This document shows positions 10,410 to 21,990 of a stretch of DNA of 64,000 bases, piece by piece (position 1 is the first letter of the stretch; each line of letters begins with the position of its first letter). Below the pieces are notes generated by a model. It did no database searches. It worked only from the letters and a program-made list of their open reading frames with translations, and was not told where the DNA came from. The stretch is taken from assembly GCA_023374025.1 (NCBI GenBank), contig SIJG01000031.1, positions 933,035 to 997,034 of the forward strand, read 5' to 3'. The position numbers and the translations under genes were made by a program. Source of the DNA: Heterodera schachtii (taxonomy: Eukaryota; Nematoda; Chromadorea; Rhabditida; Heteroderidae).

Positions 10410-12344
10410 CTGTTTCAAATCTTTGGTCTCATCAACGTCCTTGTGGAAGCGTTGCACTTCGTAGGGCGACTCCAACTGTTGGCCACGCTCTTCGGCCTTG
10501 AAAATTAAATAAATATTAAATGCAATTAATTTATCATTAAGTTTTAGCACATTTTTGGGACAATTTTCACAAAATAATGGCACAATGGGGTCCGGCGTTA
10601 AGGCAGAATAACATACTACGAGCGGCTCTTTGTCGCACATCCATGACCCAGCCTGAAAAAGTGACAAAATTAATTGTTGAAAGTGGCATGTTATTAAAGG
10701 GAAGAGAAAAAAAAGTAAAAAAAAAAAAAAACGCCCACCTCGTTCGCGTCAGCCAGGTACTGATGCGCCTGCAGCGAGTCTTGCAAGTCCTGCTTGCGCT
10801 TGTCCACTTTGGTTTTCAGTGCACGCCAATTGTCGCGCAGTTGGGCTAAATTTATATTTTTAACCAGTTAAACGAGATTGACAATTATCAGCGCGAGAAT
10901 TGTGACTCCGAGAATTCAAGAAATTTCCCCGAACCCGAAAATATGTTTTAATAAAAATCCGTCTCACATTTCTTGTCACAAATGTCCGGTGCCAAGAAGT
11001 GACCACGTTGGACCATCTGTTCCGCGGATTGTGCAACCTGTGCGTATTTAAAATAGAATTTTTCATTAAAATAGACCCAATATTAAGGTTAAACTATTCC
11101 AAAAATTTGGCTGACATTGCCATAAAAACAAAATTTCAACTCTTTAAAGCTTTGTATTTCCCATCTGCTGGTCTAAGTTTACGCCATTTGACTGGAAATC
11201 AAAGACTTATCTGACTCTAGGCATTCCCTAACTGACAATCTAAGACCATGCTCTACTGTAATATACAGTAGGCTAAATGTCATTGCAAATTAACACTTAC
11301 TCTTTGCATTCTCCAATTAACCCACTCACTACCGTACTTTACTGTACCCCCCCCACCCACCTGTTCCATCTGCGGCTCGTGGTTAGCAATTTCGGTGTGC
11401 AGTGCGTTCTGCTTCTTGATCAGGTTCTGCACGCCGACCAAGTCACTGCCACGGATTGTCGACGCCGCGATTAGCTGCTTCTCTCGAATCCATGGCAACT
11501 TGTCGTCGATGTCGCGGAACAGCTGGTGATCAAGCAGCAACTCGGTCAACTTTTGCTTCCGGCGCTGCAACGGCTCGCGCAACGACTCGAAGCGGGCGCG
11601 TAACGCCTCGAACTTTTTGCCGATCAGCGGCGGGTTGGAGTGGCATGTGTCGTGGAACTCGCGCGTCTGATGCCCGATCGCGTCAATGCGTTCCTTGAAT
11701 TCCAAAAATTTTATTAGGCAACCGGAAAAAAAAAATTAAAATGTTTAAGTTAGTTTTCTTTTGGCTTCGAAAAGTTATAATTATTTAGAAATTAAAGATA
11801 AATACAATTTTAGACGATTTAAATTTAAGTCCGGCCATTTAATCTTGTTGGCAAACAATTATTTTTTAAACAAAATAATTCAATTATTATCAATTTCTCC
11901 TGAGTGATCTCTCTCAATAAATTTTTTTTTAAACAATTAACGTTTCTCCGATCAGTGATCACTTTCAAAATAACAAAAAAAGAGCGATTTCCAATGATTC
12001 TCCGTTCTCAATAAAACTACGCCAACCACCAAGAAAAAGTCACCAGAATCTTGATCGATTTCTTTCCATCCCTTCCTGATCATTTTCCCCGTTCGTCCCA
12101 CCTGGTGCGCGTTGTAGTCACTCTCGACAAGGCCGAATTTCTTCTGCAGATTTTGCACCGAGATCAGATCCTTGCCGAAGCCCTCGCTGGCCAATTGGCC
12201 CTCCAACTCGCTGAGCCACAGCTCCACGTCCTTAATGTTGCGGTTGTACACTTGCTCCTGGTTGGGCTCATGCAGCTCGGTAACCTTCAGTCCGTTGGCA
12301 TCGAGCAGCTCGGTCCACAACTGTTCCACCGCGTTGAGACGGAT
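10410..12344 (-). pseudogene. spc-1: Alpha-spectrin copy A (repeats 7-9 and 11)
   Basis: Minus-strand exons with good splice sites: 12102-12344 (repeat 7, YNRNIKDVELWLSELEGQLA); 11361-11693 (repeat 8, ERIDAIGHQTREF to IANHEPQMEQ); 10968-11037 (VAQSAEQMVQRGHF); 10739-10845 (RDNWRALKTKVDKRKQDLQD); 10617-10652 (AGSWMCDKEPLV); and 10410-10496 (ERGQQLESPYEVQRFHKDVD, repeat 11-like). Phases join correctly across the repeat 8 junctions. Between the last two exons the rest of repeat 9, the SH3 domain and repeat 10 are absent. The block lies 3' of the main series but repeats its middle, so it is a duplicated fragment. The exons themselves are open and conserved, so recent duplication is likely. Confidence 0.85.
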
Positions 12345-12480
12345 CTGTTGATGAAAAAACAATTTTTAATTGATCGATGGAGAATCAAAGTTAAAAAAGT
12401 AATCAAGCCAATGATTCTGGTCAGGAATCACAGCTTAAATTGTCACTGGTATTTATCCAAGCCACTGTTACTACGTTTTT
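10958..12480. repeat. Segmental duplication, copy 1
   Basis: About 1.52 kb nearly identical to 23191-24721 including introns, with only a few indels and substitutions. It contains spectrin repeat 7 and 8 exons. Sequence just outside the block is much more diverged or unrelated. Confidence 0.9.
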
Positions 12481-12657
12481 GCCGTGAATGTTCGTCGGGT
12501 TCAAATAGCTCTGCAAAAAGGAAAGAATAATTATTTTAAGTTTAAATGATTATGATTGCATAATCTGTTAAAGCAGTTTTTTCAGGTTGGATCTGAAAAA
12601 CCCAAACACAATGGTTACTGAAGGGTTAATCCGATTAATTGTGCGATCAGAGAGAGA

Positions 12658-12770
12658 GAGAGCAGCTTAGGGACCGCTTGATCAGTTCAGACTAATAAGT
12701 GATCAGAAAAATCAGAGCAGCTTAGGGACCGCTTGATCAGTTCAGACTAATAAGTGATCAGAAAAATCAA
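12658..12770 (+). repeat. Tandem duplication of about 56 bp
   Basis: Two consecutive copies of a unit starting AGAGCAGCTTAGGGACCGCT, preceded by a short (AG)n run. Intronic to the spectrin block. Confidence 0.85.
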
Positions 12771-12775
12771 GGATC

Positions 12776-12866
12776 TAATAATAATATAAAAAGAAGAGAT
12801 AAGGAGGAAGGGCCAAGCAAGATTCGGTTAATCAGCAGATCATTAAGGATTAAAAATATTTATATA
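12776..12866 (-). repeat. Spectrin intron segment, partner of 3.9 kb
   Basis: Reverse complement of 3870-3962. On the minus strand it precedes the repeat-7 exon at 12102-12344. Confidence 0.75.
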
Positions 12867-12942
12867 TGAAATCAAAAATCTCGGTCGAGTTTCAAATGTT
12901 ATAAATTTTTGTTAATTTTTAAATTTCAAAACTAAACAACAC

Positions 12943-15265
12943 CTGTAGCGTGCTGTCGAACCAATAAGATTTTTCATCATGGTATGTGCCCTGAGTTTTT
13001 AAGGGAGAGAAATATATAAATAAATGTTTTTTATTTAAATTTTACTTCTGAAAGTGTTCCGCCCACAATTAATTTTGGTACGTCAATTTCCAATAAGAAT
13101 CTAAACATAAATTAAGTATTGATAAATTATTTAAATCAATTTTATCTTACGACTGTAAATCAGCTGCAGTCAAAACCACATCGCCAGCTGTTTTCCTCCG
13201 CTTTTCCAAAAGCAAGTTTCTCAGCTAAAACATTATTGTTGGGGTATCGATAAAAAACGTCGCGAGCGGGACCGGAAATTTGGGCAAAGCCGGGACCTTT
13301 TCGGGTTGAAAACCCGAGAATTTTTGGCTGGGAAAACCGGGAAAAAACCGGGACTAGTCCTGGTCCCGGTCAAAACCGGGACTTGGTGCTCAGTTGTACT
13401 CAGTTTGACGAACTTTTTTTTTTACAAAACAGCAGTTGCGATGCGCTTTTTCCGAAAAAACATTTGCTCAAATTGTTAAAAGATTTGTCTATTAAATGAT
13501 CAAGTTTTTCGTTTTATTTTTAGTCACAGAAAAATGGTCACTTTAATGCAGTTTTTGAAAGTTAAAATAATTTGATGTGCTGACGGCTTAGATAAATTCC
13601 GATGGGAAATTTTTGGTATAATGAAATTTATAATATATTTGCTAAAATTTCAACAAATTTTCCTCTTTCCCCCTTCGTCGGTGATTCCACGCAACCGTTT
13701 ACCTTAGGTACACTATGTTACATTAATACAAAGACACCCTATTTTTTATGCTTTTGACCACTTCCCATGAACCAATCGAGTGAAATTTTAACTGTACATA
13801 GCAATTCTGAAAATATTAAGATTTTAACAGTGGCAAGACGAAAGGATGTCGGAAAAAAATTTTACGAATTTTTTCAAAAAGGGGTATTACATAAATATAA
13901 AGACACTTTTTTCAGAAGGCTGTAACTTTTCGAGTTGAGCATTAAAAAATCTGAAAAATTCATTTAAGCTTAGTTTTTTGCACTGCTCGAAAAAGTAATT
14001 TGCAACAAATTAGTCAGATCACTTCTTTATGGTGATCTGAAAATCATAAAATGGCTTGAAACCCGGGAAATTTTATTAAAAAAATTCCTAAGGGGCTGGA
14101 AAAAAGTTTTTGAAAAACCATTAAGGCCATCTGAAAGAGAATAAAATTCTCTACAAAATGGCCTTTGGATGAGGGCTCTAGAGGCGCGTTTGGTTAAATA
14201 TCGACTACCCAAAAAAGACCAATTTTAAGCCATTTTTCCTTATTTGCGACATTCGTATTTAGACAAACGCTCCTTAGCAGAGACGCATTGCAGAGCGACC
14301 AACCAAAAGCCATTTTTGTAGAGAATTTTGTGCTCTTTCTGTTCGTCATAATATTCATCTTCTACGGAAAATTTTTCCCAACCCCCTTGAATTTTTTTTT
14401 TGAATTTACTCAGAATTTCGCATTTTTTCACCCGTAAAAATTTCGTGTTTAATGATTTTTTTCTGGCATAAAGTGAATAGAAAATGCTTATAGGATGTCT
14501 GTGGTAGTTGTTGAGATTTTTCTCAGTTTTCCTAAGTGTCTTTATATTTATGTAATACCCCTTTTTGAAAAAAATTCTTAAAATTTTTTCCGACATCTTT
14601 TCGTCTTGTCACTGTTAGAATCTTAATATTTTCAGAATTTCTATCTACAGTTAAAATTTCAACTAGATCGGTTCATGGGAAGTGGTCAAAAGCATAAAAA
14701 ATAAGGTGTGTTTATATTAATGTAACACAGTGTATAAAATTTCTCGGATTCAAGACTAAAAATCCCAGACCGAGAACAAAAACTGAGATTATCACACATC
14801 CCTACTTATTACCTCTATAGATTTTGATTTCATTTCATCGCTTTGTAGCACCAACGCGACTGCATTTTTTCTTGCGTCATCAAAGCATTCCATTTGGTTT
14901 TCGGTGGCTTCGTCGATTTGTCCAACTGGCGGAGCAACCATAATTTTTATGCCCGTTTGCCGAAATTGGTTTTTTACCTAAGAAATATTTAAACGTTATA
15001 TACTAACATTTTTATAGAAATTTTTTTAAATTAAAATCTGAAAAATCGAACCCAAGTGTATGCGATGTTGCGTAGAGTGACGGTATCACCTTTTCCTCCT
15101 TTCACATTTCCCTGGTGGACCATTTCATTCCCCATGCCACCTTTTGAAAAAACATTTTGCTATCCAGTTGCTCAAAATTACCTGCTTTCAGGTCATAGTA
15201 GGCCACCAATTGAGCGATTGTGAAAATCGATGGAGTTTCGTGGGTTGTAAAGCTTTCTGTTGCTG
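12943..15265 (-). CDS. Unidentified multi-exon gene, Argonaute-like layout
   Basis: Six minus-strand exons join in phase: about 15182-15265 (TPSIFTIAQLVAYYDLKA), 15052-15140 (GNEMVHQGNVKGGKGDTVTL), 14813-14977 (VKNQFRQTGIKIMVAPPVG, ENQMECFDDARKNAVALVLQ), 13151-13224 (LRNLLLEKRRKTAGDVVLTA), 13046-13100 (FLLEIDVPKLIVGGTLSE) and 12943-12990 (YHDEKSYWFDST). Split codons G/GT and TC/A restore the frame at two junctions, which supports real splicing. The order (a residue run before a P, then F..A..N, a hydrophobic strand, LE+, a VVLT strand, then a KLIVGG turn) resembles the MID-to-PIWI region of Argonautes, where a KLGG motif is typical. That identification is inference. The 5' and 3' ends were not found, and a transposon (13711-14732) occupies one intron. 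Confidence 0.5.
13711..14732. mobile_element. Tc1/mariner-like MITE with long inverted repeats
   Basis: Ends read CACTATGTTACATTAATA (left) and, reverse-complemented, CACTGTGTTACATTAATA (right), each preceded by TA, the usual Tc1/mariner target. The inverted arms extend about 200 bp each (to about 13915 and from about 14540). The 600-bp middle has no transposase. It shares text with 61.74-62.06 kb (CTACAAAATGGCCTTTG, ATATCGACTACCCAAAAAA), so that is part of a family. Confidence 0.8.
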
Positions 15266-15631
15266 CCCTTTTTATTGTTATCTACATAAAAACTCATTTT
15301 TTGAAGGAAATTTTATGTTATATAAAAAATCTCCATTATTCGAGACTCAAGTCATTATAAGAGGGGCAACCGGAATATACAATAAAATTTTAAAACAAAA
15401 AACAACTAATTTTTTTATTTGGGATAATTTTAGGAAAAATAGGTTTTTGTGGGGAGCAGCGCTGCCAATAGTCGCCGTGGGAAATTTTTTTGAATTTTAA
15501 CTTATTCAAGGAAATTTGTCAAGCAAATTTTAAAAAATAACAAAATAATCAGTGTATCTCCTAAATTCGGTTTACGGTTACCCCACCGGACAATGACTTG
15601 GGGTTTGAAAGAGCGAGAATTGTCTATAAAC

Positions 15632-15707
15632 TTACACTGGAGAAGCTGAAGCCATTGGGGTTCTGGCAACTCGAGAGAATGTGGCCAATTTCGTGGTCAC
15701 AGACTCT
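15632..15707 (-). CDS. Possible exon with an HEIGH motif
   Basis: Between an acceptor (TTTTTAG) and a GTAAGT donor the minus strand encodes VRVCDHEIGHILSSCQNPNG. HEIGH fits the HExxH zinc-metalloprotease signature, but no third zinc ligand or downstream catalytic domain was found. It lies upstream and in the same orientation as the exons at 12.9-15.3 kb and could be their neighbour or a separate gene. The motif may be coincidental. Confidence 0.3.
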
Positions 15708-15755
15708 CACTAACTAAAAATTATTTTGACATAAAAGCAGGGTCATTGCTATTAC

Positions 15756-16274
15756 TAGAGATTCTTTTTTTAGGCAAATGCCTGAAATTTTTGCGCACTT
15801 AATACGCAGAGATAAGCACGAAAAAAGCCCTTTCCGCTTGGCTTGGGGTGTCTACGATGACTTTTATAATGCCTAACTTTGCCTGTTTCGGGGTTTTCGT
15901 GCAAAATGCCTATTTTAAGATTTTTGAAAAAATCTTTAACTAAGAAATGGCCCGAAAAATTTTTCGAAAAATACACACCTATTAATTGAAAATTTTTCAC
16001 AAAAATTGACCCATAAAATTTAATATTTTTCTCTTAAAACTATTTGGTTTTTAAATTTGTCTGTATTCGAAAGAAGTTTTAAATAATTTCATTTATTTAT
16101 GAAATTTTTAAACTTTTATATGTTTTGCTACCTAAAAAGCGTTAATAAAAAATTTTTTTGACTATTTTTGTGTCTAATTGAGGGTTTTTGTGCCTATTTG
16201 GTGCTTATTTTGCAATTTTTCTGCCTTTTTAGGTGCCTATTTCGCGATTTTTGTGCCTAAAAAAAGAATCCCTA
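15756..16274. mobile_element. Non-autonomous hAT element, 519 bp
   Basis: Terminal repeats TAGAGATTCTTTTTTTAGGC (left) and TAGGGATTCTTTTTTTAGGC (right, reverse-complemented), flanked by a perfect 8-bp target duplication GCTATTAC (15748-15755 and 16275-16282). An 8-bp duplication is typical of the hAT superfamily. The interior contains repeated GTGCCTA motifs near the right end and no transposase. Confidence 0.85.
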
Positions 16275-16675
16275 GCTATTACTGTCATGTGCGTTTTTAA
16301 TCACTGGACCAATCGGTCAGTGACCGAATGGCCAAGAAACGTTAGGGATCAGTTGCGTCTGAGCCAAGTTTAAACCTCATAATTTTTATACAATGACCTA
16401 ATTTTATGTCTTAAAGCTGCTAGCTGCTGATTTATTTTTAAACGATTGAACAAACTTTGAAAAAGTTGCAACATGAAAACCATAAAGGTCAGAATTTTTG
16501 AATATTTTTATTTAGTAATTTTTACATGTCAGGTTATCTTATCAATTGTGGGAAGCCAATAAAGGTTATTCGTAGGATAAATAATGATTATCCTTATTTC
16601 ATTGTTTTTTGCAACGATTGTTTTTCGCGCTAATTGAAAATATTTTGCATTTTAATTTAACTTTTTATTATTGTT

Positions 16676-16880
16676 TTGTGTTTTTCTCTCAGGTTTTATA
16701 AACTTTGCATTTTTGACTCAACAGACAACTCTCCAACGTTTTATGAACTTTCGAATGGCACCAAGTTTGTTGAATTTGGTCAACAAAGAAAAAAGTATGA
16801 CGTTTTACACTTGGCTCAGACGCAACTGGCCCGCTTCGTCAAGGGACAATTATTGATTGGAAAAAAACTTTCAGTGTGCA
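16676..16880 (+). CDS. Possible exon of unknown gene
   Basis: After a TCTCTCAG acceptor the plus strand encodes CIFDSTDNSPTFYELSNGT and then YDVLHLAQTQLARFVKGQLL. Composition looks coding, unlike the flanks, but I do not recognise it. The segment encoding LAQTQL also occurs inverted near 16354-16373, so a fragment is duplicated on the other strand. No following exon was found. Confidence 0.35.
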
Positions 16881-16987
16881 ATTCGTTATTAAATTTTTAA
16901 ATATAATATTTAAAATATTTACATGCATCTTCTATTTAAAAAATAAATTTTAAATTATAAATAATTTTCAGCAAGATTTTCGTATCA

Positions 16988-17077
16988 CTACTCAAGCATG
17001 AAACTAACCAGCTCATCATCGATTGGTCCTGGCACAGCCCGCTTGGAATGAAACGCGCTTTCGTCCAGGGCTTCCAC
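16988..17077 (-). CDS. Possible terminal exon, 29 codons
   Basis: An acceptor (TTAATTATAG) is followed in frame by VEALDESAFHSKRAVPG, PIDDELVSFMLE and a TAG stop at 16988-16990. It lies downstream of the minus-strand spectrin exon at 17691 but does not resemble alpha-spectrin. It could be the last exon of another gene. No family recognised. Confidence 0.3.
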   Translation of the reverse strand: MEALDESAFHSKRAVPGPIDDELVSFMLE

Positions 17078-17189
17078 CTATAATTAAGGCTCTATTGCAC
17101 TTCAGGTGTTTCTTTGTTTTCTGGTTTTTTTTAAATCTAATTTGCTCTTTTCTTATATTAATAAATTCCCGAGAGTTCAAGTTGATACA

Positions 17190-17510
17190 AGAATGGGAAT
17201 CTCGCCGCAGAAATTTCAAAAAAAAAAATTTTTTTTAACAAAAATTTTCATGGAAAATATCTTAGAAAATCTTTTTATAAGAAATTTTAAAGAAAAAATT
17301 ATTTGAAAATCCAGACCATTTTTTTTGAATTTTTGTGATATTTTGTTTTTTTCGAAAAATTTTCAAAAAAATAACAAATATTTTTTTTTGAAATTTTCTT
17401 ATAAAAATTTCTAAGAATTTTTTCCTTGAAAAAAATTCTATGTTTGAAAAATTTTTTTGAAATTTCTGCGGCCAGATTCCGGTGGCGAGATTTTGAGGTG
17501 TACCCATAAG
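17190..17510. mobile_element. Fold-back element
   Basis: Palindromic A/T-rich sequence of about 300 bp with ends CTCGCCGCAGAAATTTC and its near-complement GAAATTTCTGCGGCCAG...GGCGAG. Internal AAAATTTT-rich arms can pair. Same general build as the fold-backs at 38.7, 43.8 and 59.6 kb. No coding capacity. Confidence 0.6.
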
Positions 17511-17690
17511 AATGTAGGCAATGACCAAAAAATAAATTTTATGGCCAAAGAAATGGAATTCAAACGCTAAAAGTCGATTGGATTCTTAGAATTAATTGGT
17601 TCTTCCAAACATGTAAAAAAACAATTTTTTAAAAATTGGCAATTTTCATAAAACTTAAAACCAATTTAATCAAAACAAATTTACTCACTT

Positions 17691-20252
17691 TCTTCTCCTT
17701 GGTCCACGAGTCCTGCTCATCAATGTAGCGCAAAAATTGGTGCACAATGATCGCTTTGTTGGGTTTTTCGTGACGCACATCGGCTGAGTCCTTTGAAAGA
17801 AGCAAAAATTGGTAATAAAATATTGAAAATAAAAGATGACAACTAAAAAGCATAAAATTCAAGGGCTAGGCGGGAAAGGGGGAATTCCCCCCCCCTCGAA
17901 ACGAAAATTTTTAATTTTCCAGCAAACAATGGAAAATTTTTCGAAATCTCCTCCCTCCCCAAACAAAAATTAAAAAATTTTATGGGTAGAATTTTGAATT
18001 TTATAGTCAATTTTCAAAACGAATAGCAATCAAATTTTCAAAAATTTTTCCGGCAGCGCCTATCGGCACCGCCGGACCTCCATTTTCCATTATTTTTGCA
18101 AGCTTTTTGCCTTAAACCGGCCAAAATTGAGTCATTTTTAGTAAAAAAAAATCCAATTTTACCCAGAAGCGGCAACAAAAGTTTTTATTCGATGAAGAGC
18201 AAAATAATAATGTCTTTAGTTGAAGAGCAAGCAAAAAAGGTCTTCAAATCGGATACCCCCTCCCCCGAAAAATTTTTTCTAGATACGCCCCTGCTAAAAA
18301 TAATTAGAAAATTAAAAAATATTTTTTGGGCTAAGTGATCGCAAGAAAATTGTCGATATTTTGTGTTACATAAGTTTTGCACAAAAAATTTTTTAATAAA
18401 AATTTATTTTTAAAAATTGAACAAAAAGAATAATTATTCAAAATTTTGTCCTTTACTATCGATAATAGGTTGTCATTTTTCAGGCAAAAGATCAATAGAA
18501 ATGGAAAAGTCAATAAGAAGTTAAAGTTGGTAAAAATCGTCATTTTTGGGGTAGGTATTTTTGAAGTCTGATTTAAAGAAAATGAAAATAGATACAGAAA
18601 CAGAGAAAATGTGAATAAATAGAGCAAAGTTAGGACTATAAAAAATAACAAGAAAAAATTTTCATACATAATAAATGAATTATTGGAGGGCCGAGTCTGA
18701 AAGTGGTCTAAAAACGGCATTTTTGAAGACCATCAAATAACAAAATGTTTTAAAAGTGGTTTTGGGAATTCCGAGTTTAATTAAACTGGGTAAATTGACC
18801 ACGCTGAGTCCAAATATGGCCTTTGGTTAATAACTTCTCACTAAACCTGTACAACTCCAACTCATGAATGGAGTTAGAGCAGTACAAGCTCAGGTTGAAA
18901 AGATAGGTCAGATTTAAGGCCATATTCGGATTCCACGACCCTTATTTGGTTATAGAAAATCGTTTCATAAATGATTATATTTTATTTTCAACTAGAAAAA
19001 ATTATGAATATTAGTGCAAGAATGTACATTTTTGGCATGGTCAGCAAAACCCTCACAAAAATCTGATTAAAAAACGAATAACAAAAAATTTAGTAGAAAA
19101 ATGTTATGTCATCCATACGAACAAAATAAAAAAAGATCTAAGAAATACATCGTAGTTTAGATTTTTACGGATTTTTGAAAAACAAAAAAATTTTGGTGCA
19201 AAACTTATGTAACACCCTAAATATATAATATTAATATTTTCACTCACTTTGACGCGCTCATAAAGCTCGTTGATGTTGCGAAGGCTTCCGTCAATTTGCG
19301 CTTGGATGAACTGCTCCGATACAAGCAGAGCATCCGCCTGTCTGTTCACTCTGTTAGCATGTGCGACGATGTCAGCCTAAAAATTAATTTAAATAATTTT
19401 AAAAAATGTTTTGAAATTTTGGAAATGCTTTTTACCTCCAGCAGTTGATGCTTTTTCAGCAAATTTTCAGTGCTGGCCAAGTCACAACCGTAGTCTTCAT
19501 AGGCGAGCAGCATTTCGACCTGAAAAATGACAATTAAACAATAATATGGTTTAATGCATTGGTAGTATCAAAAAAAAATAAATAAAAATTTAAGAAATAT
19601 TAAATATTTACTAATAAAAGGGTAAAAATATATCAAAGAATTAAAAAAACAAAGTAAAAGTTTTTTCCTTTTTTAATCAAAACGATAAAAATCGCATTCA
19701 AATTAATTGTTTTAAGCAGTCAAAAAATAACAAAATCTTACGGAATTCAATTTTAAAATGTTCATAATTCTTACAATGATTAAAAATTTAGTTGATTTAT
19801 TTCTTTAAAATTTCCCTTAATTTAGCTGTCCGTAAAATTTGTTGCTGCTCTAAACTAAGATATTTCGTTTTTTTATATACTAAAATTATTAGAGCTTTTT
19901 TTGATTATATTCACCTCGCCCAGCCAAAACTCGAGGTCCTTAACCGCTGCCATGAACGTCTTCTGCTTGTTGGCCTCCTTCAGACGATGGCTTTTCTCCG
20001 TCGTCGTCTTTAACAACTGTTCCCATTGGTCATTGAGGTTGCGCAGATGGTCGGACACCTTAAAAATAAACATTTAAATTTAAAACTCAAAAAATAGAAC
20101 TCAAAAAATTCAAATTTTAGGGAAAAAACATTTACTTATTTTAGCTTTTTAAACACACCGCAGTTTCGCCTTCACTACATTTTGATGCAGTGATCAGATT
20201 TTGTCCCACAGAGAAGCGACCAGAAGTGGCGGACAGCTCAGCTTCAAATACC
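17691..20252 (-). pseudogene. spc-1: Alpha-spectrin, repeats 14-16 (main series, 3' part)
   Basis: Minus-strand exons: 20162-20252 (FEAELSATSGRFSVGQNLIT), 19914-20061 (LRNLNDQWEQLLKTTTEKSH, KEANKQKTFMAAVKDLEFWL), 19437-19519 (YEDYGCDLASTENLLKKHQL), about 19252-19378 (ADIVAHANRVNRQADALL) and 17691-17791 (VHQFLRYIDEQDSWTKEKK, GTGAGT donor). Order and content match repeats 14-16 of alpha-spectrin. Relative to vertebrate alpha-spectrin, repeats 10-13 are missing between here and the SH3 exon at 22 kb. Repeats 17-21 and the EF-hands are not in the window. Conservation is lower than in the 11-12 kb block. It may be an old pseudogene, or part of a gene whose missing exons were lost in assembly. Confidence 0.8.
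17900..19240. other. AT-rich intron-like interval
   Basis: Low-complexity sequence between spectrin exons. It contains a GC palindrome near 18050-18078 and a hAT-type right end (TAGATACGCCCCTG near 18281-18294), like the element at 41535-41718. Confidence 0.5.
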
Positions 20253-20259
20253 TGTTGAA

Positions 20260-21985
20260 AGCAATTAAAATTAAGGAAAGAAGACAAAAAAAATCAAAAC
20301 TCGAAATAAGGATATTGAAAAAAAAAATTAAAAAATTCGTTAAAATGGGACAAATTGCGGAACTTATGCCGCAAAACATAAAAATAAACAAATTCTGACA
20401 ATTTTTTCCAATGATTTAACAAATTTAACAAAAAAAACTACTTCTGATACCTATGTCCAAAAATTACAATCTATGGGTTAAAATAACTTAATTCCTAGGC
20501 CGGCTATATTCGATGCAGAATTTTTTTCTATCGTCATGCAAAATTTAAAGAAATCTGTAAGACAAAAAATCTTTAGTAAGCTAGTGTTGTTTTTACATTG
20601 TTTTAAATGAAGAAAAGATAGTATATAAAATTGAGATAAAAAAAATAAAACGCCAATATTTCTTTAATTATCCATAAAAATATTCTTGCCACTTTTTTTC
20701 CGGTCCATGTAGGGTGAGGATTTATATTTACACGAAAATTTCGAAATAATTAATATAAGAAAAAATGCCAAAATATTTTAAAAAAGGATTGATCAAAATG
20801 GGTTTTAGAGCAACTAAAATTAAAAATTTCTTCTAGTTTAAATAAAAACATAAAAATGCAAGAAATTAAAATAATTTAATGTTGCAACTGCAAATTGTAA
20901 GTACCTTAAAAACGTTTATGATGTAAAGTACACAAGATTTTGGGCATCGAATGATAGAAAATAAAAAATCTAAACAATTTATCACGAAAATTTTTTCGTC
21001 AGATTTAAAATAATTTTGATCATCAAAAATTCTGATCAAAAGATTCTTAGAACTAACTAAATAAAGTGGTCTTAATATAATTCGCTAGCCCTATGTGTCC
21101 TCCCTCTATTAGCCTGCAAAATTTCAAAAAATTTTCATTACTTTTCAAAAAAGTTATTGCCAAAAATATTTGAATACCAGGTTCCTTGGGTACTTTTGGC
21201 CATTAGTTTGCTCAAACTTGACCAAATTTTTTGAAATTTAGGTGAGTTAATAGATAGATAACCCTTAAGCTATCGAATGATATCAAGAATGTTTATTTGG
21301 TTGACATTGACAAAATTATGGGCAGTTTTTTCTTGAAAATTTTCATTTGATGTTTTTATACAACGACTAACAATAAGCACCCGTCGGACCCCTTATTTCC
21401 CAAAAATTATTTAAAAAAGCGCGCCCTATTTAAGACAAATTTCATGTAAAATTGTAAATCAATTAAAAACAGCAAACTCAAAAAAAATGAAAATCGAATC
21501 TTTTACAATTTTCAAAATAATAGGCAATTTTAACGAAAATTGGAAGATAACAAATTTTTCTAGAAATTTTCGCACTCAGAAAATTGCCGGCTTATTTAAA
21601 ACTCGTAAAAAATAAAATAAATTTATTATTGAAATAGATAAAAATGACTGCGATGATTTAATCAATTGTGCCACCGTGATATCCAAAAAAAACAAAAAAA
21701 ATTTTAAAAAACTAACACAAAGAAAAATTTAAAAAATAAAATCATCACTCGATCGGGTGAACAAGAGTAATCAGATTTTTAGAAGCCATATGAACCTTGA
21801 TCTTCTTTAACATTTATTATGAGTATTTTTAAATTAAAATTTAAAAATATAAATTTTTTTACATAATTCTTTCGCTTGGGGTAGTTTTTTTGAAAATATT
21901 GAGCAATTCTTTCATCGAATTTCTCATAAAATCCCAAAAACAGATTGTTCGTTAAACTTAGGGTTTTTTGTTTTGTTTTGCCCTT
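20260..21985. other. AT-rich interval where spectrin repeats 10-13 would be expected
   Basis: No spectrin-like translation on the minus strand and no other gene. Several paragraphs of A/T-rich degenerate sequence only. Confidence 0.5.
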
Positions 21986-21990
21986 CCCAC

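Noticed and set aside
11456..11698. Plus-strand arginine/alanine-rich ORF (also at 23691-23933)
   Set aside because: Antisense shadow of the spectrin repeat 8 exon.
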